This document shows, piece by piece, positions 11,390-20,159 of a stretch of 64,000 nucleotides of DNA (the stretch's first letter is position 1; every line of letters begins with the position of its first letter). The position numbers were made by a program, and so were the translations under genes. Origin of the DNA: Thauera sp. (lineage in GTDB: Bacteria > Pseudomonadota > Gammaproteobacteria > Burkholderiales > Rhodocyclaceae); contig JACKMB010000002.1 in the NCBI GenBank assembly GCA_024235615.1, positions 124,001 to 188,000 on the forward strand. Reading direction: 5' to 3'. The notes beneath the pieces were generated by a model. It did no database searches. It was not told the origin of the DNA and was given only the letters and a program-made list of their open reading frames with translations.

Positions 11390-13629
11390 GGCGTGGGTCC
11401 GGCTTGATTGTCTGTTCCGGCTAGAGGCGGTCTTGAAGCAAACAGACCGCCACCGTAGTGCATGCTCTTGCCAAGCAGAAGAGGTCCTGACACGGCGACC
11501 GCGAATCGTAGCGACAGCTCTTCACCCTCAGTGGGGCGACGCTCCACCACCAGCGGAGCAGGCAGCCCGCGCCGCCGAACTTCCGTCGTCACGTCGCTCT
11601 GCAAGGAATCCGCACCATTGCGCTTGGCGTGCCTTGTGGCCACGTAAGGCGATCTGGCAACCCATACGATCGCTGCGGCAAAGAGCGGGTCGGTGTTCAT
11701 ATCCACGGTTTCCTGTACCAGCCGCAACTTTCCGTTGGTGCCGGCGCGCAGCACGTCGAACCCCGCGAGTGCTCGGGCGAGTGTCTCCAGGTGATGGCGT
11801 TCATCCTTCGAAGCTTCCCGGTGTTCGATGATGTGCGGGGCGACAATCAGCAGGCGCCCGCGTTCCAGGTCGGGCACGAAGGCGAGGTGGGCATGTCCGC
11901 CATTGCGTGCCGGTTTGCCGTCCGGCTCATGTCCGGTAAAGAACAAGGCCAGGTCAGCCGAGTTGCCGAGTACTGCCTGTACCCGAGCCATCACGGCGCG
12001 GCGCAAGGCTCGTGCCAGTACAAGCGGTTCGGCACTGGCAGGCATGCCATCCACGATCGCGAATGCGAATACGCCTTTCGCCTTGCGCACCGGCGCCATC
12101 AGGCCCAGCCCCAGATAGCGCCCGCTACCCAGCACGATGGGGCCATGGACCGGCTCGGCAAACTCGATCTGCGCATGCCATAGCTGATGTTTGGAGAAGC
12201 GCGTCCCGTCCGCAAAGGCTTCGGCACGCTCGCCCCTGGCCTCGAAGGGTTCGCGCTGCACATGCACATGGGTGATGCGGTCGCGCAGCCCGGCGTGACG
12301 CAGCGCCTGGGCGATCTCGTGACATGCCTGCTTCTGCTCCGAAGAGTACTCTGCCCCGCTCTTCCCTTGCTCATGCCGTCGGGCCGGATCGATGCGACGG
12401 CGCGCCGCTGTCGGCAAGGCCAGCGGCGTCACGCTGCGCCACAGGCGCGACGGGGTGGCCGCTTCGCCAATGCCATAGTGCATCAGCATCGCGTCGTCAT
12501 CGGCCGGGACCAGTTCTACCGGCGAGCCCATGATCTCGCCGGTTTCGATATCGACGTCCTGCGCCTCGACCTCCAATCCGGAGAATGCCCAGGTGATGTC
12601 GTTTGCAGAAATCGGGCAGTCCGGCGGAACCTCAATCAGCACGCGGCGAATGCCGCGATCCACGTGCACGTGGCCGATCGACGGCAACGGAATGATGCGC
12701 AGCCGCTGTGCCTTGTCGGCCTCCCCGGCATTGCGTCCGATCAGGATGCGGCTGACCAGCCTGCGATCGAAGTGCCTTGCCAGGCGCATGAACGCACCGC
12801 TCTCAGGAAGTCCGTCCTCGCCGTCGCAGCCTCGCAACGTCTGTACCAGTGCGGCCGCCTTCGTCAAAGGTGAGGACGCGAAAGGCGAACTGGATGCGGT
12901 CGCGCGACGCAGGTCGAAAAGCGTGCGAACCGAAGGGCTGTTGTACGCCACTGAGCGGAAGTATGGTCGGGGCGCATTGGAAAATTCGGTTCTGACCGTC
13001 CTGCCATCGACGATATGGCGGAAACGCATGGCGCTTGCCTTGTAGCGAGCCTCGAGGCTTTGGAGCGAACCCGCGATCGGGCAGGCGAGCTTCATTCCTA
13101 CACTGCTCGAGGACGGCCGGTAGATCGCGCCCGGATATTCCTCCAGGCGGCTTTCGGTGGCGGCTTCATCCAGCACCTCGCCAATCGCCCAGGCCATGTC
13201 CACGCCACGCCCCAGTTGATAGAGACCTTCGGCAATGCGGCACAAGCACGCCGCATCCGCCTTGCCGTCGTCATCGATCCGCCAGACGTAGAGTAGCGGC
13301 AAGGCCACATCGAACAAGCGGGGGCGGATGTGCTTCATCGAACTGCGTATCTCGGCCACACGCCGGATGTCTCCGCCCTTGGCGTCCAGGTCGTTGTTGG
13401 GCACATACAGGCCGACGTGTTGGCCGGAGTGCGCAGTGGGCGCTGCGAGCGTCGGCGGGGCTTGGCGCTCCAGCCATGCCAAGGCATCCCGGCTCGCATC
13501 ATCGAGACCAGGCTTGGCCGCGGCCGCCACCAGTGCCTGAAACAGCCGCGCAGGCGATGGCGGCCAGTCGCCTGTGCCATGGTAGCGACCGTCGTGGAAG
13601 CGGACGGAGAGGAACAGGGAGTGGGTCAT
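11386..13629 (-). CDS. csb2: Type I-G Csb2 (Cas5/Cas6 fusion, GSU0054 family)
   Basis: A 747-residue RAMP protein. The N-terminal Cas5-like part opens SLFLSVRFHDGRYHG...WPPSPARLFQALVAA, the Csb2 family signature. Glycine-rich RAMP loops are visible at about 500-510 (LGSGRYLGLGLM) and 720-730 (LGKSMHYGGGLF), and a GGHAHLAFVPD motif lies at about 585. Csb2 is expected to cut the pre-crRNA at the repeat hairpin and to cap the 5' handle in the I-G effector complex. Its ATG overlaps the stop of the severed cas7 tail (ATGA), showing it was once coupled to cas7; the IS element now separates the two. Downstream it is coupled to the AlbA_2 gene. Confidence 0.9.
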   Translation of the reverse strand: MTHSLFLSVRFHDGRYHGTGDWPPSPARLFQALVAAAAKPGLDDASRDALAWLERQAPPTLAAPTAHSGQHVGLYVPNNDLDAKGGDIRRVAEIRSSMKHIRPRLFDVALPLLYVWRIDDDGKADAACLCRIAEGLYQLGRGVDMAWAIGEVLDEAATESRLEEYPGAIYRPSSSSVGMKLACPIAGSLQSLEARYKASAMRFRHIVDGRTVRTEFSNAPRPYFRSVAYNSPSVRTLFDLRRATASSSPFASSPLTKAAALVQTLRGCDGEDGLPESGAFMRLARHFDRRLVSRILIGRNAGEADKAQRLRIIPLPSIGHVHVDRGIRRVLIEVPPDCPISANDITWAFSGLEVEAQDVDIETGEIMGSPVELVPADDDAMLMHYGIGEAATPSRLWRSVTPLALPTAARRRIDPARRHEQGKSGAEYSSEQKQACHEIAQALRHAGLRDRITHVHVQREPFEARGERAEAFADGTRFSKHQLWHAQIEFAEPVHGPIVLGSGRYLGLGLMAPVRKAKGVFAFAIVDGMPASAEPLVLARALRRAVMARVQAVLGNSADLALFFTGHEPDGKPARNGGHAHLAFVPDLERGRLLIVAPHIIEHREASKDERHHLETLARALAGFDVLRAGTNGKLRLVQETVDMNTDPLFAAAIVWVARSPYVATRHAKRNGADSLQSDVTTEVRRRGLPAPLVVERRPTEGEELSLRFAVAVSGPLLLGKSMHYGGGLFASRPPLAGTDNQAGPTP

Positions 13630-13733
13630 GAGGCAGGCTGTTCTTCGTTAATGTCCCTCTTAGCGATGATCTTTTTCGCCTCCTTGATATCGAACCTGTA
13701 TTCCGATTCACTGTCAGGCCAATAGTGGGAAAT
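13626..13733 (-). pseudogene. cas7: Severed 3' end of cas7 (35 codons)
   Basis: The 35 codons after the IS read ISHYWPDSESEYRF...AKKII...INEEQPAS and stop in an ATGA overlap with csb2. Joined to Cas7 residue 377 after removing the IS and one GAG duplication, they continue the cas7 frame without a break. At present this frame is open back into the IS (ATG at 13892), so an 88-codon chimeric ORF could still be made and could keep csb2 coupled to upstream translation. Confidence 0.88.
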
Positions 13734-13736
13734 GAG

Positions 13737-14995
13737 GGCACCTCGAATAACGCGAGGTTCTCGTTGAATCCCGCCGCCAAACAATGACAGCGACCGAACT
13801 CGGTTCAATTTCTCCGGCAAATCACCGCTTTTCTCTGCGGTGTCGCCCCGTTTTCTCTTCGAATCGCCCGGAAAACCGGCGATTCGGCCCATTTCGGGCG
13901 TCAGAAAGCCTCGATTCCGGCCTTCTGGAAGTACACCAGCCGCTTCAGGTTGTAGCAGGCGGCCATCATCGTCATCGCAAAGTTCGCTCGCGCCTGGCCG
14001 ATCGTGCGGATCAGCTTGCCACCCATCTGATCGATGGCCGCGAACACGTGCTCGACACGGGCGCGCGTCTTGGCGATACGGTGATTACGCCCTTGCTGAC
14101 ACTCAGACAGCGGCTTGTTGCGCGTACCCTTTCTCTGAATCTGGTTCCGGTAACCCTTGTCCTTCAACCAGTCTTCACGCCCCTTGGACGTGTAGCCCCG
14201 GTCCGCAAAGACGTCTCGGCTGGTGTTGAGCGTGTAGAACACGTTCTCGAAGTGCTGGCTGTCGTGGGTGCTGGCAGTGCCTGTCTCGATCTTGCGGATG
14301 ACCTTGTACTTCTTGTCCACGTTGATCGAGAGCTTGTAGCCGAAGTGACTCTTGCCGTGCTTCTTGGTCCAAGTGGCATCGGTGTCTTTCTGGCGCCGCT
14401 TGGCCGGCTTCCAGTCAGCCGGCATCGCCCCTTCCTTGACGAGCTTGTTCTCCTCACGGCTGTTGCGTTGCTTGGGCGCGGGCACCAGCGTCGCATCGAT
14501 GATCTGACCGCCCCGAGCGATGTAGCCGTGCTTGAGCAGTTGGGTCGTGACTCCGTCGAACAGGACCTTCGCGCCGGCTTCGCCGATGCGGTTCTCGAAC
14601 GTCCACACCGTCGTTCGATCCGGAATATTGACCGCGCTGGCCAACCCGCAGAAGCGCTTGTAGCTCATCCGGTCAAGCAACTGGTACTCCATCTGTTCGT
14701 CCGACAGGTTGTACAGCCGCTTCAACACCAGAATGCGTACCATCGTCTCGGTCGGATACGGCGGACGACCGCCTTGCGGACTCACCGGACGCGGCGCCAC
14801 CCGATCCACTTCCGCCGCCAACGCCCCGAAGTCGATGTACGACTCGATCTCGGCCAGTGGATCTCCGAGCGTGTCGATCTTCTTGCGGTGATGCTCGTCG
14901 GCGAACAGGTCGGTCTTGATGGCGGTGCGTTTCTTCATGGCTGGCGGCAGAGAACGAAATCAGGACAATCCAATTTTACCAATCACAGAGGTGCC
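13737..14995 (-). mobile_element. IS5-family insertion sequence inside cas7
   Basis: A 1259-bp element. Both ends begin GGCACCTC reading inward (left from 13737, right from 14995 on the minus strand); beyond these 8 bases the inverted repeats are poor. The direct duplication GAG flanks it (13734-13736 and 14996-14998). It carries one intact transposase on the minus strand, the same direction as the cas operon, so read-through to csb2 is possible. The boundaries rest on terminal repeats, target duplication and restored reading frame, which all agree. Confidence 0.9.
13901..14938 (-). CDS. IS5-family transposase
   Basis: A 345-residue DDE transposase, complete. The N-terminal region GGRPPYPTETMVRILVLKRLYNLSDEQMEY is the usual IS5-family DNA-binding part. 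The catalytic acidic residues lie in IIDATLVPAP, FADRGYTSKG and RARVEHVFAAI (D-D-E), with the Y-x2-R-like spacing of the C1 region. It follows the family's usual length (about 330-360). No frameshift or stop is seen, so the element may still be active. It starts 57 bp inside the right end of the IS. Confidence 0.95.
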   Translation of the reverse strand: MKKRTAIKTDLFADEHHRKKIDTLGDPLAEIESYIDFGALAAEVDRVAPRPVSPQGGRPPYPTETMVRILVLKRLYNLSDEQMEYQLLDRMSYKRFCGLASAVNIPDRTTVWTFENRIGEAGAKVLFDGVTTQLLKHGYIARGGQIIDATLVPAPKQRNSREENKLVKEGAMPADWKPAKRRQKDTDATWTKKHGKSHFGYKLSINVDKKYKVIRKIETGTASTHDSQHFENVFYTLNTSRDVFADRGYTSKGREDWLKDKGYRNQIQRKGTRNKPLSECQQGRNHRIAKTRARVEHVFAAIDQMGGKLIRTIGQARANFAMTMMAACYNLKRLVYFQKAGIEAF

Positions 14996-16126
14996 GAGGT
15001 TTTTCGAGGCGCCCATGAGTTCGGCCTGTTTTCTCGCGTAGGCGAACAGAGTCCTCTTGGAATCTTCGGATGCCAGGTCAACGGCTTGCTCCGCTCCTCT
15101 GCGCGGAACTGAATGCCAAGTGTCTACGTCTGCATAACGAAGAAGGCAGCCTTCCCGCAAGAACAAATCTTGGTCGTTTGTGCCTGCAAGCAGTGCAAGT
15201 GAAAGAAGATAGCGGCGCAGTTCTTCTGCCGATATTGCCGGTTTTCCATTTCCTCCAGCCAACGTTCCGCATATCGAACGCAACGCGACAAGATTGATCG
15301 TCACGTCGCGCTCTATGGCGCCTCTGGCAATCACACCGCCCAAGGTGCGACGTTCTGGGTTCGGCGCGCCGTTGCGGAATTCAGTCATGTGTTTTGCGGC
15401 GCTCTGGCTGACCTTCCTGAACACCGCTGGAGCATCATCGAATCCCTTCTCCGACAACTTGGTCTTATTTGATTTGGCCTCTTTTTCCAGTGCTTCCCAC
15501 TCATCCTCTTCGAGAACTTTCCGGATGGAATTGAACTGCGCAGCCGAGTACAAGGGCTCGACATCCCAGGCACGGATGATAGAGCGAATAAGCCTTGGGC
15601 GCTTTTCCCCCGTACCACCGCGCGAATCCCAAACGCCAAACAATAGCGATGTCGGTGCAATGGCACACAGCGGTCCAGCGTTTCCATGGCGGCGCAATTC
15701 CTCGAATGCAGGGGTTATGAGTCTCTCGAGCTCGGGCGTCGCTTTCACAACGGCATCAGCACTTCGATGTGCCAGATCCAGCAGGGATTGTCGCCTTTCA
15801 ATTTGCACACCGTTCTTTTTTGCAGCGCTCAAGATGATCTCGATTCTTGGAACCAGTGCGGCGTACTCTGGTCGCTTGAACAGGGGCTCCATGCGATTGG
15901 CCTGCGAGCCAACACTGTCTATCGTCGCCACCTTGGTTCCGTCCGACAGGGTGTCGATGTTGTAGCCGATGTCGGCATAGGTGGGCGGAAAGATCACGCC
16001 GCCTTCGCCCTCGACCGGAACCAGTTTCTGTTTCAAATGCAACGCGACAACGTCGCTCTGATCTTCGACCCATTGGTCGAGCAGTTTGACTGTCAATGAC
16101 TTTGCAGTGCTTTCGGTGGTATTCAT
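14960..16126 (-). CDS. cas7: Type I-G Cas7 (Csb1, GSU0053 family), C-terminus replaced by IS
   Basis: The backbone subunit of the I-G effector complex, which binds the crRNA spacer along its length. The start at 16126 overlaps the csb3 stop (ATGA). The Csb1 signature VEGEGGVIFPPTYADIGYNI lies at about residues 33-52, followed by ATIDSVGSQANRMEPLF; PLCAIAPTSLLFGVWDSRGG and RLIRSIIRAWDVEPLYSAAQ are also family-typical. The current ORF has 388 residues, but only 1-377 are native: the last 11 (GTSVIGKIGLS) come from the IS end. The uninterrupted protein would have had 412 residues. Whether the truncated Cas7 still assembles cannot be told; the lost tail is charged and may be peripheral. Confidence 0.88.
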   Translation of the reverse strand: MNTTESTAKSLTVKLLDQWVEDQSDVVALHLKQKLVPVEGEGGVIFPPTYADIGYNIDTLSDGTKVATIDSVGSQANRMEPLFKRPEYAALVPRIEIILSAAKKNGVQIERRQSLLDLAHRSADAVVKATPELERLITPAFEELRRHGNAGPLCAIAPTSLLFGVWDSRGGTGEKRPRLIRSIIRAWDVEPLYSAAQFNSIRKVLEEDEWEALEKEAKSNKTKLSEKGFDDAPAVFRKVSQSAAKHMTEFRNGAPNPERRTLGGVIARGAIERDVTINLVALRSICGTLAGGNGKPAISAEELRRYLLSLALLAGTNDQDLFLREGCLLRYADVDTWHSVPRRGAEQAVDLASEDSKRTLFAYARKQAELMGASKNLGTSVIGKIGLS

Positions 16127-17082
16127 AAGGCGCTCTCCTGCTGGGCGAAAGTGACTATTTTGTTCTTGCCAGAAAGGGCAAGCTCGAAGTGAAACTCTTG
16201 GACGGGCAAGGATGTAATGCCACCCTGCAGCGCCACACGGGCTAGCATGGGCGGCAGCATGCCATCCCAAACGAAGTACCGTACGTGCCGAATGCCGATC
16301 TCCACCGGTCTGGCATGCTCCAAGCCGCAAGCTGCGAGTAGATGGACAACGGGCGAGGCTGAAACACCATGTTTTTGCATGTTTGGCGAGTAGCCAGCGT
16401 CCAACGCCGTCCACGCACCGCGTGGATCGAAATTGAAGCTTCCGCCAATTGGCGTCAGTACGTCGAAGGGCATTGCGACGAGCTCATCATGCCGCTCCTT
16501 CCAGAGCTGTTCGATTCCTCTGTATTTGGTCTGTGCTTTTTTGGCGTTGTCGCGCACGCCAGATAGCATAGTTCGAGCAATGTGTTCGGCAGAGCGATTG
16601 CCGGAGTAGAGTTTGAATGTGTTTCGCCCCGAACCATCGGCCCAATGGCTCAAATCGAAGGGAGTCCTTCCAGGAGTCGACAGCCGTACCGGCAGCGACA
16701 GCGGATCCGCAGTTGGTGCTGGGAAGGTATCCAAGGCCATCGCTGGGGAATTTTGGGCTACTGTATTTGGCTCGGCCTCGGAGCTCGAATCATTTTCGAT
16801 TGCGTCGGAAAGATCGTCCGGTGCGGTGTTGCCCGTGGCTGGTTCGATATAGTCGAACGGTGTCAACCTTATTGCAGTGGCGTGCGCCAGATATTCGAGG
16901 ACAGCCTTAACGGGTTCTGTATCACTACTTGCGGTCAATCGAAAGAAAGCTCTTTTCGGATCACTCCACTCAAACCCTGCCGCGGCTTCACCCAGCAGTA
17001 CGTCTGCCAGTTCCATGAATCCCAGACAGGCGAACACCTGCCCGGGGTTGAACAAGTCCACCGGAATTGTGGATTCGGCCAT
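16123..17082 (-). CDS. csb3: Csb3/Csx14-like protein, candidate Cas8 of type I-G
   Basis: A 319-residue protein between cas3 and cas7, coupled to both (start overlaps the cas3 stop as TGATG; stop overlaps the cas7 start as ATGA). In several type I-U/I-G loci this position holds Csb3 (GSU0052-like, Csx14), believed to be the large subunit that reads the PAM; other loci have the much longer Csx17 instead. Visible features are an N-terminal VDLFNPGQVFACLGFMELADVL, seen in this family from memory, and a central acidic, disordered-looking linker (about 105-140). No catalytic motif is apparent. Assignment rests mostly on position, size and the N-terminal pattern. Confidence 0.65.
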   Translation of the reverse strand: MAESTIPVDLFNPGQVFACLGFMELADVLLGEAAAGFEWSDPKRAFFRLTASSDTEPVKAVLEYLAHATAIRLTPFDYIEPATGNTAPDDLSDAIENDSSSEAEPNTVAQNSPAMALDTFPAPTADPLSLPVRLSTPGRTPFDLSHWADGSGRNTFKLYSGNRSAEHIARTMLSGVRDNAKKAQTKYRGIEQLWKERHDELVAMPFDVLTPIGGSFNFDPRGAWTALDAGYSPNMQKHGVSASPVVHLLAACGLEHARPVEIGIRHVRYFVWDGMLPPMLARVALQGGITSLPVQEFHFELALSGKNKIVTFAQQESAL

Positions 17083-19811
17083 CAGTCGTTCTCCCCTTCA
17101 TCATTGGCACGAGACGCTTGTGCGTCGGCGGCACGCAGCAGGGCTTCCCACCACGCTAGGCCCCACGGCCCCCAACGCTGCTGCAGGCGCGCGTAGCGCA
17201 GCGCCACTTCGCGGGCGCGCTCCTCCAGTACGGAAGGAGGTGCGTCGTCGCAACCGCGGGTTGCGATCAACGGACGTGCGTTGCCGTGGTGTGCTGCAAT
17301 CAGGTGTAGCGCGAGATCCTGCAGTTCCTCTGGGAGGCTTTTGACCTCTGGGTCGTCTTTCGCATAAGGCAGCGAGCCGAACTCGTGTCGGTAGCCGTCG
17401 AGCAAAGCCCAGTTGAAGCGGGGTGTCTTGGCAAGTGGCTGGCCGGGAATCCCAAGCTTGTTGGCATAGTGTTCGACGTGGAAGGCGCGCTTCCAGTTAC
17501 GCCCTCTCTTGCCTTCGTCGTGCAGCCGCGCTGCGATGCTCACGGTGCGGATGTATTGAGCCGGCAAGGCAAGGCGTTCGCCGATCGCGTTCGCGCGTAC
17601 CGCCGTCCAGGACTGGTGTTCGGCGAGCGATTGCGGCCGCCCTTCGGCGCGGTCGTTTTCATTGTTGGAGGTATCGCGCCACTTCTGGATCGAGAGCCAG
17701 CGTGTGGCTTCGCCAGTTGCACTGTGCTCCAGATCGAAGCGCAGGTTTTCGCGCCACACGTTCCCGATCTCGCTGTCCGGGTCAGGGGCTGCTTGTGCGG
17801 TCCTTTCGCAGATGCGGAAGCGGATGAGGGGCTTCCCGTCATCGGTGGCGATCCAGCAGTTCGAGCTGTCGTCGGCAACGATAGGTGCGTCGGCGAAGTC
17901 TCCGTTAAGCAAGCCGTCTTTCAGGCCACCGAAGCCTGCGTCGATGACCAGCGTTCTTCCAGACAGGGTCTTCGCGACTTCCTCTTGGCGCTTCTTGTCG
18001 CTCTTCTGGTCCTCGAGGAAGTCCCCAATCCGGAAGCTTTGGACGTGCCTGCCGTCCGCGGTCAGCACAATTCCGGTTACGTCGCTGGGTTGCAGTGCCT
18101 CACGGAGCTTGCCCGCTCGCGTTCGCAACCAACCCATTACGCGGAAGGTTTCGGTCTCCAGCGTCTCGCTGGAATGAATCGGCGCAGCCTCGAAATAGTC
18201 TTCGATGTCCCTGCCACTCACTGCTGGCGTTGCGCGAACCGGGAGATTCTTGCGCCACACGATGATGGTTTGCGGCTCATCCTGCACCCAGCCGCGCAAC
18301 CACGGTTCGATTTCGGGCCGCCCGGTGTGTTCGGGCAGCGAGGTCATGGACCACGCATCCACGAGCGCACGGTTCAAGGCGGGGCGCAGTGGCATCGGGG
18401 AGCCTGCATCCGCGATGAGGCTGAGAAGACGGTCGTCCATACGGGCTTGCTCACTCAGCTGGCGGAGGGCTTCGGGGCTGACATCGAAACGGCCATCGTC
18501 TCCTTCCCGGAGCGCCTCGCCAAAAGGTGCGCGTTGTGCCCGGATGCGTTCGAGCGCTTCGTCCGTCGCTTTCTTCGGTGCGGTTTCCACAAGCACGACC
18601 ACTTCTGCCTGTCGATCTTCACCGCCGCGCCGATTCACGCGCCCGAAGCGCTGCACCATGCGTTCCCAAGCCACGAGGTCGCAGACCATGTGGTCGGCAT
18701 CGAGATCCACTCCGACTTCGCCGGCCGAAGTAGCGACCAGGAACGACGGTTGGTCGCGTTGTCCGTGGTTGTCTGCGAGAAAGCCCAGTGCCTGCAAGCC
18801 TCGTTCGGCGTCGATGCGTTCCTTTACCCTGCGGGCACCAACGAAAAGCGCTGTGCGATCTGCTGCGACCGTACCCTTGGCCCTCTTGTGCAGCGCATCG
18901 CCGACCGACTGTGCTACCTCGCGCGAGTCGCAATAGACAAGGATGCGTACCGGCTGCAGCACATTGTTCTCGCCTTGCGCCAGCGCCCAGGCATGATCGG
19001 CCATTGCGTCTGCCAGCTTCTGGTCGCGGATTTCCTTCAACACCAGCCGCTTCCTGGCAAACAGACGTTCGATGGCGATGGGCTCGTCGGGATTCCGAAA
19101 GTCTTTTTCCGCCAGCGTAAACGGCGTCGCAGTCGGCCTGCGTCCCGTTGCCGAGAGGGGAAGCAGCCGGAACCTGGGCACCATCACACCCAAGTCCTCA
19201 CGTCTAGGTCCATACCGCCCTGCGTTGTCCGCGATCTCCGCCAGCAGGGCCTCGAAGGGCGGGACCAGATGCGCTTCGTCCAGCACCACCAGCGTATCCG
19301 CGCCCAGCAGCCCCGCGTGATAAGGCCGCATCTTGCGGCTGACGCCATAGCCTTCGAAGAGCAGACGCGAGCCGATCATGTCCACCGTGCCGACGATGAT
19401 GGCAGGCTTGCTCGGGTCTTCCAGCCATTCGCGGTTGTCGACGAACTGCCCGCGCAAGGTGGAGATGGGTAGCTTCCCGTTCTCGAGACCGAGTGCGTCG
19501 GCAAAGGCCCTGATTTCCGGCTTGCCGAGGTTCTTGCGCAGGGTTTCAGCGAATTTCGTGGCTTGATCCACTACGGCACGCCTGTCCACGACATAGATCA
19601 GGCGTCTGGGCAGTTCTGGTTTGCCACGGGCCTTCATCTGCTCAGCCAGCGAAACAAGCCAGATCGCCATGACCGCCGTCTTGCCCAGTCCGGTCGGGAC
19701 GCTGATGGCGGATGGCAACTCGCCCTTGGCAAAATGCTCGCCATACAGGCGCTGCTGCCAGCGCATCGGCGCATGGCCGGTCAATGTCTGGAACATGCTC
19801 GCGAAGTTCAT
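17082..19811 (-). CDS. cas3: Type I-G Cas3 helicase-nuclease (HD domain C-terminal)
   Basis: A 909-residue Cas3 with permuted domains. The helicase comes first: Walker A SVPTGLGKTAV (about 38-47), DEAH box in VVLDEAHLVPP (178-181), motif III LPLSATGRR and motif VI MVQRFGRVNRRGG. The HD nuclease comes last, with LHDEGKRGRNWKRAFH (around 760) and LIAAHHGN. The more usual Cas3 has HD first; C-terminal HD is typical of I-G/I-U. Cas3 is recruited to target-bound Cascade, unwinds and degrades DNA. All key motifs are present. First core cas gene of the operon, coupled to csb3. Confidence 0.95.
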   Translation of the reverse strand: MNFASMFQTLTGHAPMRWQQRLYGEHFAKGELPSAISVPTGLGKTAVMAIWLVSLAEQMKARGKPELPRRLIYVVDRRAVVDQATKFAETLRKNLGKPEIRAFADALGLENGKLPISTLRGQFVDNREWLEDPSKPAIIVGTVDMIGSRLLFEGYGVSRKMRPYHAGLLGADTLVVLDEAHLVPPFEALLAEIADNAGRYGPRREDLGVMVPRFRLLPLSATGRRPTATPFTLAEKDFRNPDEPIAIERLFARKRLVLKEIRDQKLADAMADHAWALAQGENNVLQPVRILVYCDSREVAQSVGDALHKRAKGTVAADRTALFVGARRVKERIDAERGLQALGFLADNHGQRDQPSFLVATSAGEVGVDLDADHMVCDLVAWERMVQRFGRVNRRGGEDRQAEVVVLVETAPKKATDEALERIRAQRAPFGEALREGDDGRFDVSPEALRQLSEQARMDDRLLSLIADAGSPMPLRPALNRALVDAWSMTSLPEHTGRPEIEPWLRGWVQDEPQTIIVWRKNLPVRATPAVSGRDIEDYFEAAPIHSSETLETETFRVMGWLRTRAGKLREALQPSDVTGIVLTADGRHVQSFRIGDFLEDQKSDKKRQEEVAKTLSGRTLVIDAGFGGLKDGLLNGDFADAPIVADDSSNCWIATDDGKPLIRFRICERTAQAAPDPDSEIGNVWRENLRFDLEHSATGEATRWLSIQKWRDTSNNENDRAEGRPQSLAEHQSWTAVRANAIGERLALPAQYIRTVSIAARLHDEGKRGRNWKRAFHVEHYANKLGIPGQPLAKTPRFNWALLDGYRHEFGSLPYAKDDPEVKSLPEELQDLALHLIAAHHGNARPLIATRGCDDAPPSVLEERAREVALRYARLQQRWGPWGLAWWEALLRAADAQASRANDEGEND

Positions 19812-19919
19812 TTGGGAAACTCTTGGTCGTCTGAATCGGAAGTCGATGCCTCTCCAGTGGAGGGCGTAGCGTGTTGCCAGCGGAGTTGCCTCGGGGCGGT
19901 GGACGAGTTGACTTCGCGA

Positions 19920-20129
19920 TCACGGCAAGCCGACAACATCCAGGCACTCCCCATCCTCGGCAAGAAGGACGTATTCACCATTTTCCAGCTTGACGGCGAA
20001 TCGGGCCGGCTTGCGGAATCGTTCCCCGTGCTTGCGGATGGGCGGTGGGATTCGCTCGTCGGTGATCGCAATGGGCCCTTGCGATGGAATCGATATCGCT
20101 GGGCGAGGCATCGTTTTGTGGTTGGGCAT
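19920..20129 (-). CDS. Small hypothetical protein in cas operon
   Basis: A 69-residue ORF between the WYL regulator (27 bp gap) and cas3 (108 bp gap), same strand. It is preceded by a good Shine-Dalgarno (CGGGAGACCGTA before ATG). The protein is basic at the N-terminus, with a proline-rich first half and a plausible folded C-terminal half (ARFAVKLENGEYVLLAEDGE...). I recognise no family. The ribosome site, spacing and strand favour a real gene over chance; the alternative frame here (19808-20071) is serine-rich and lacks such a site. Confidence 0.55.
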   Translation of the reverse strand: MPNHKTMPRPAISIPSQGPIAITDERIPPPIRKHGERFRKPARFAVKLENGEYVLLAEDGECLDVVGLP

Positions 20130-20159
20130 TACGGTCTCCCGTGCAAGATCTCCCCCGCA

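Noticed and set aside
19808-20071. An 87-codon ORF overlapping the start of cas3
   Set aside because: Serine-rich, no ribosome site, overlaps the better-supported 69-codon ORF.
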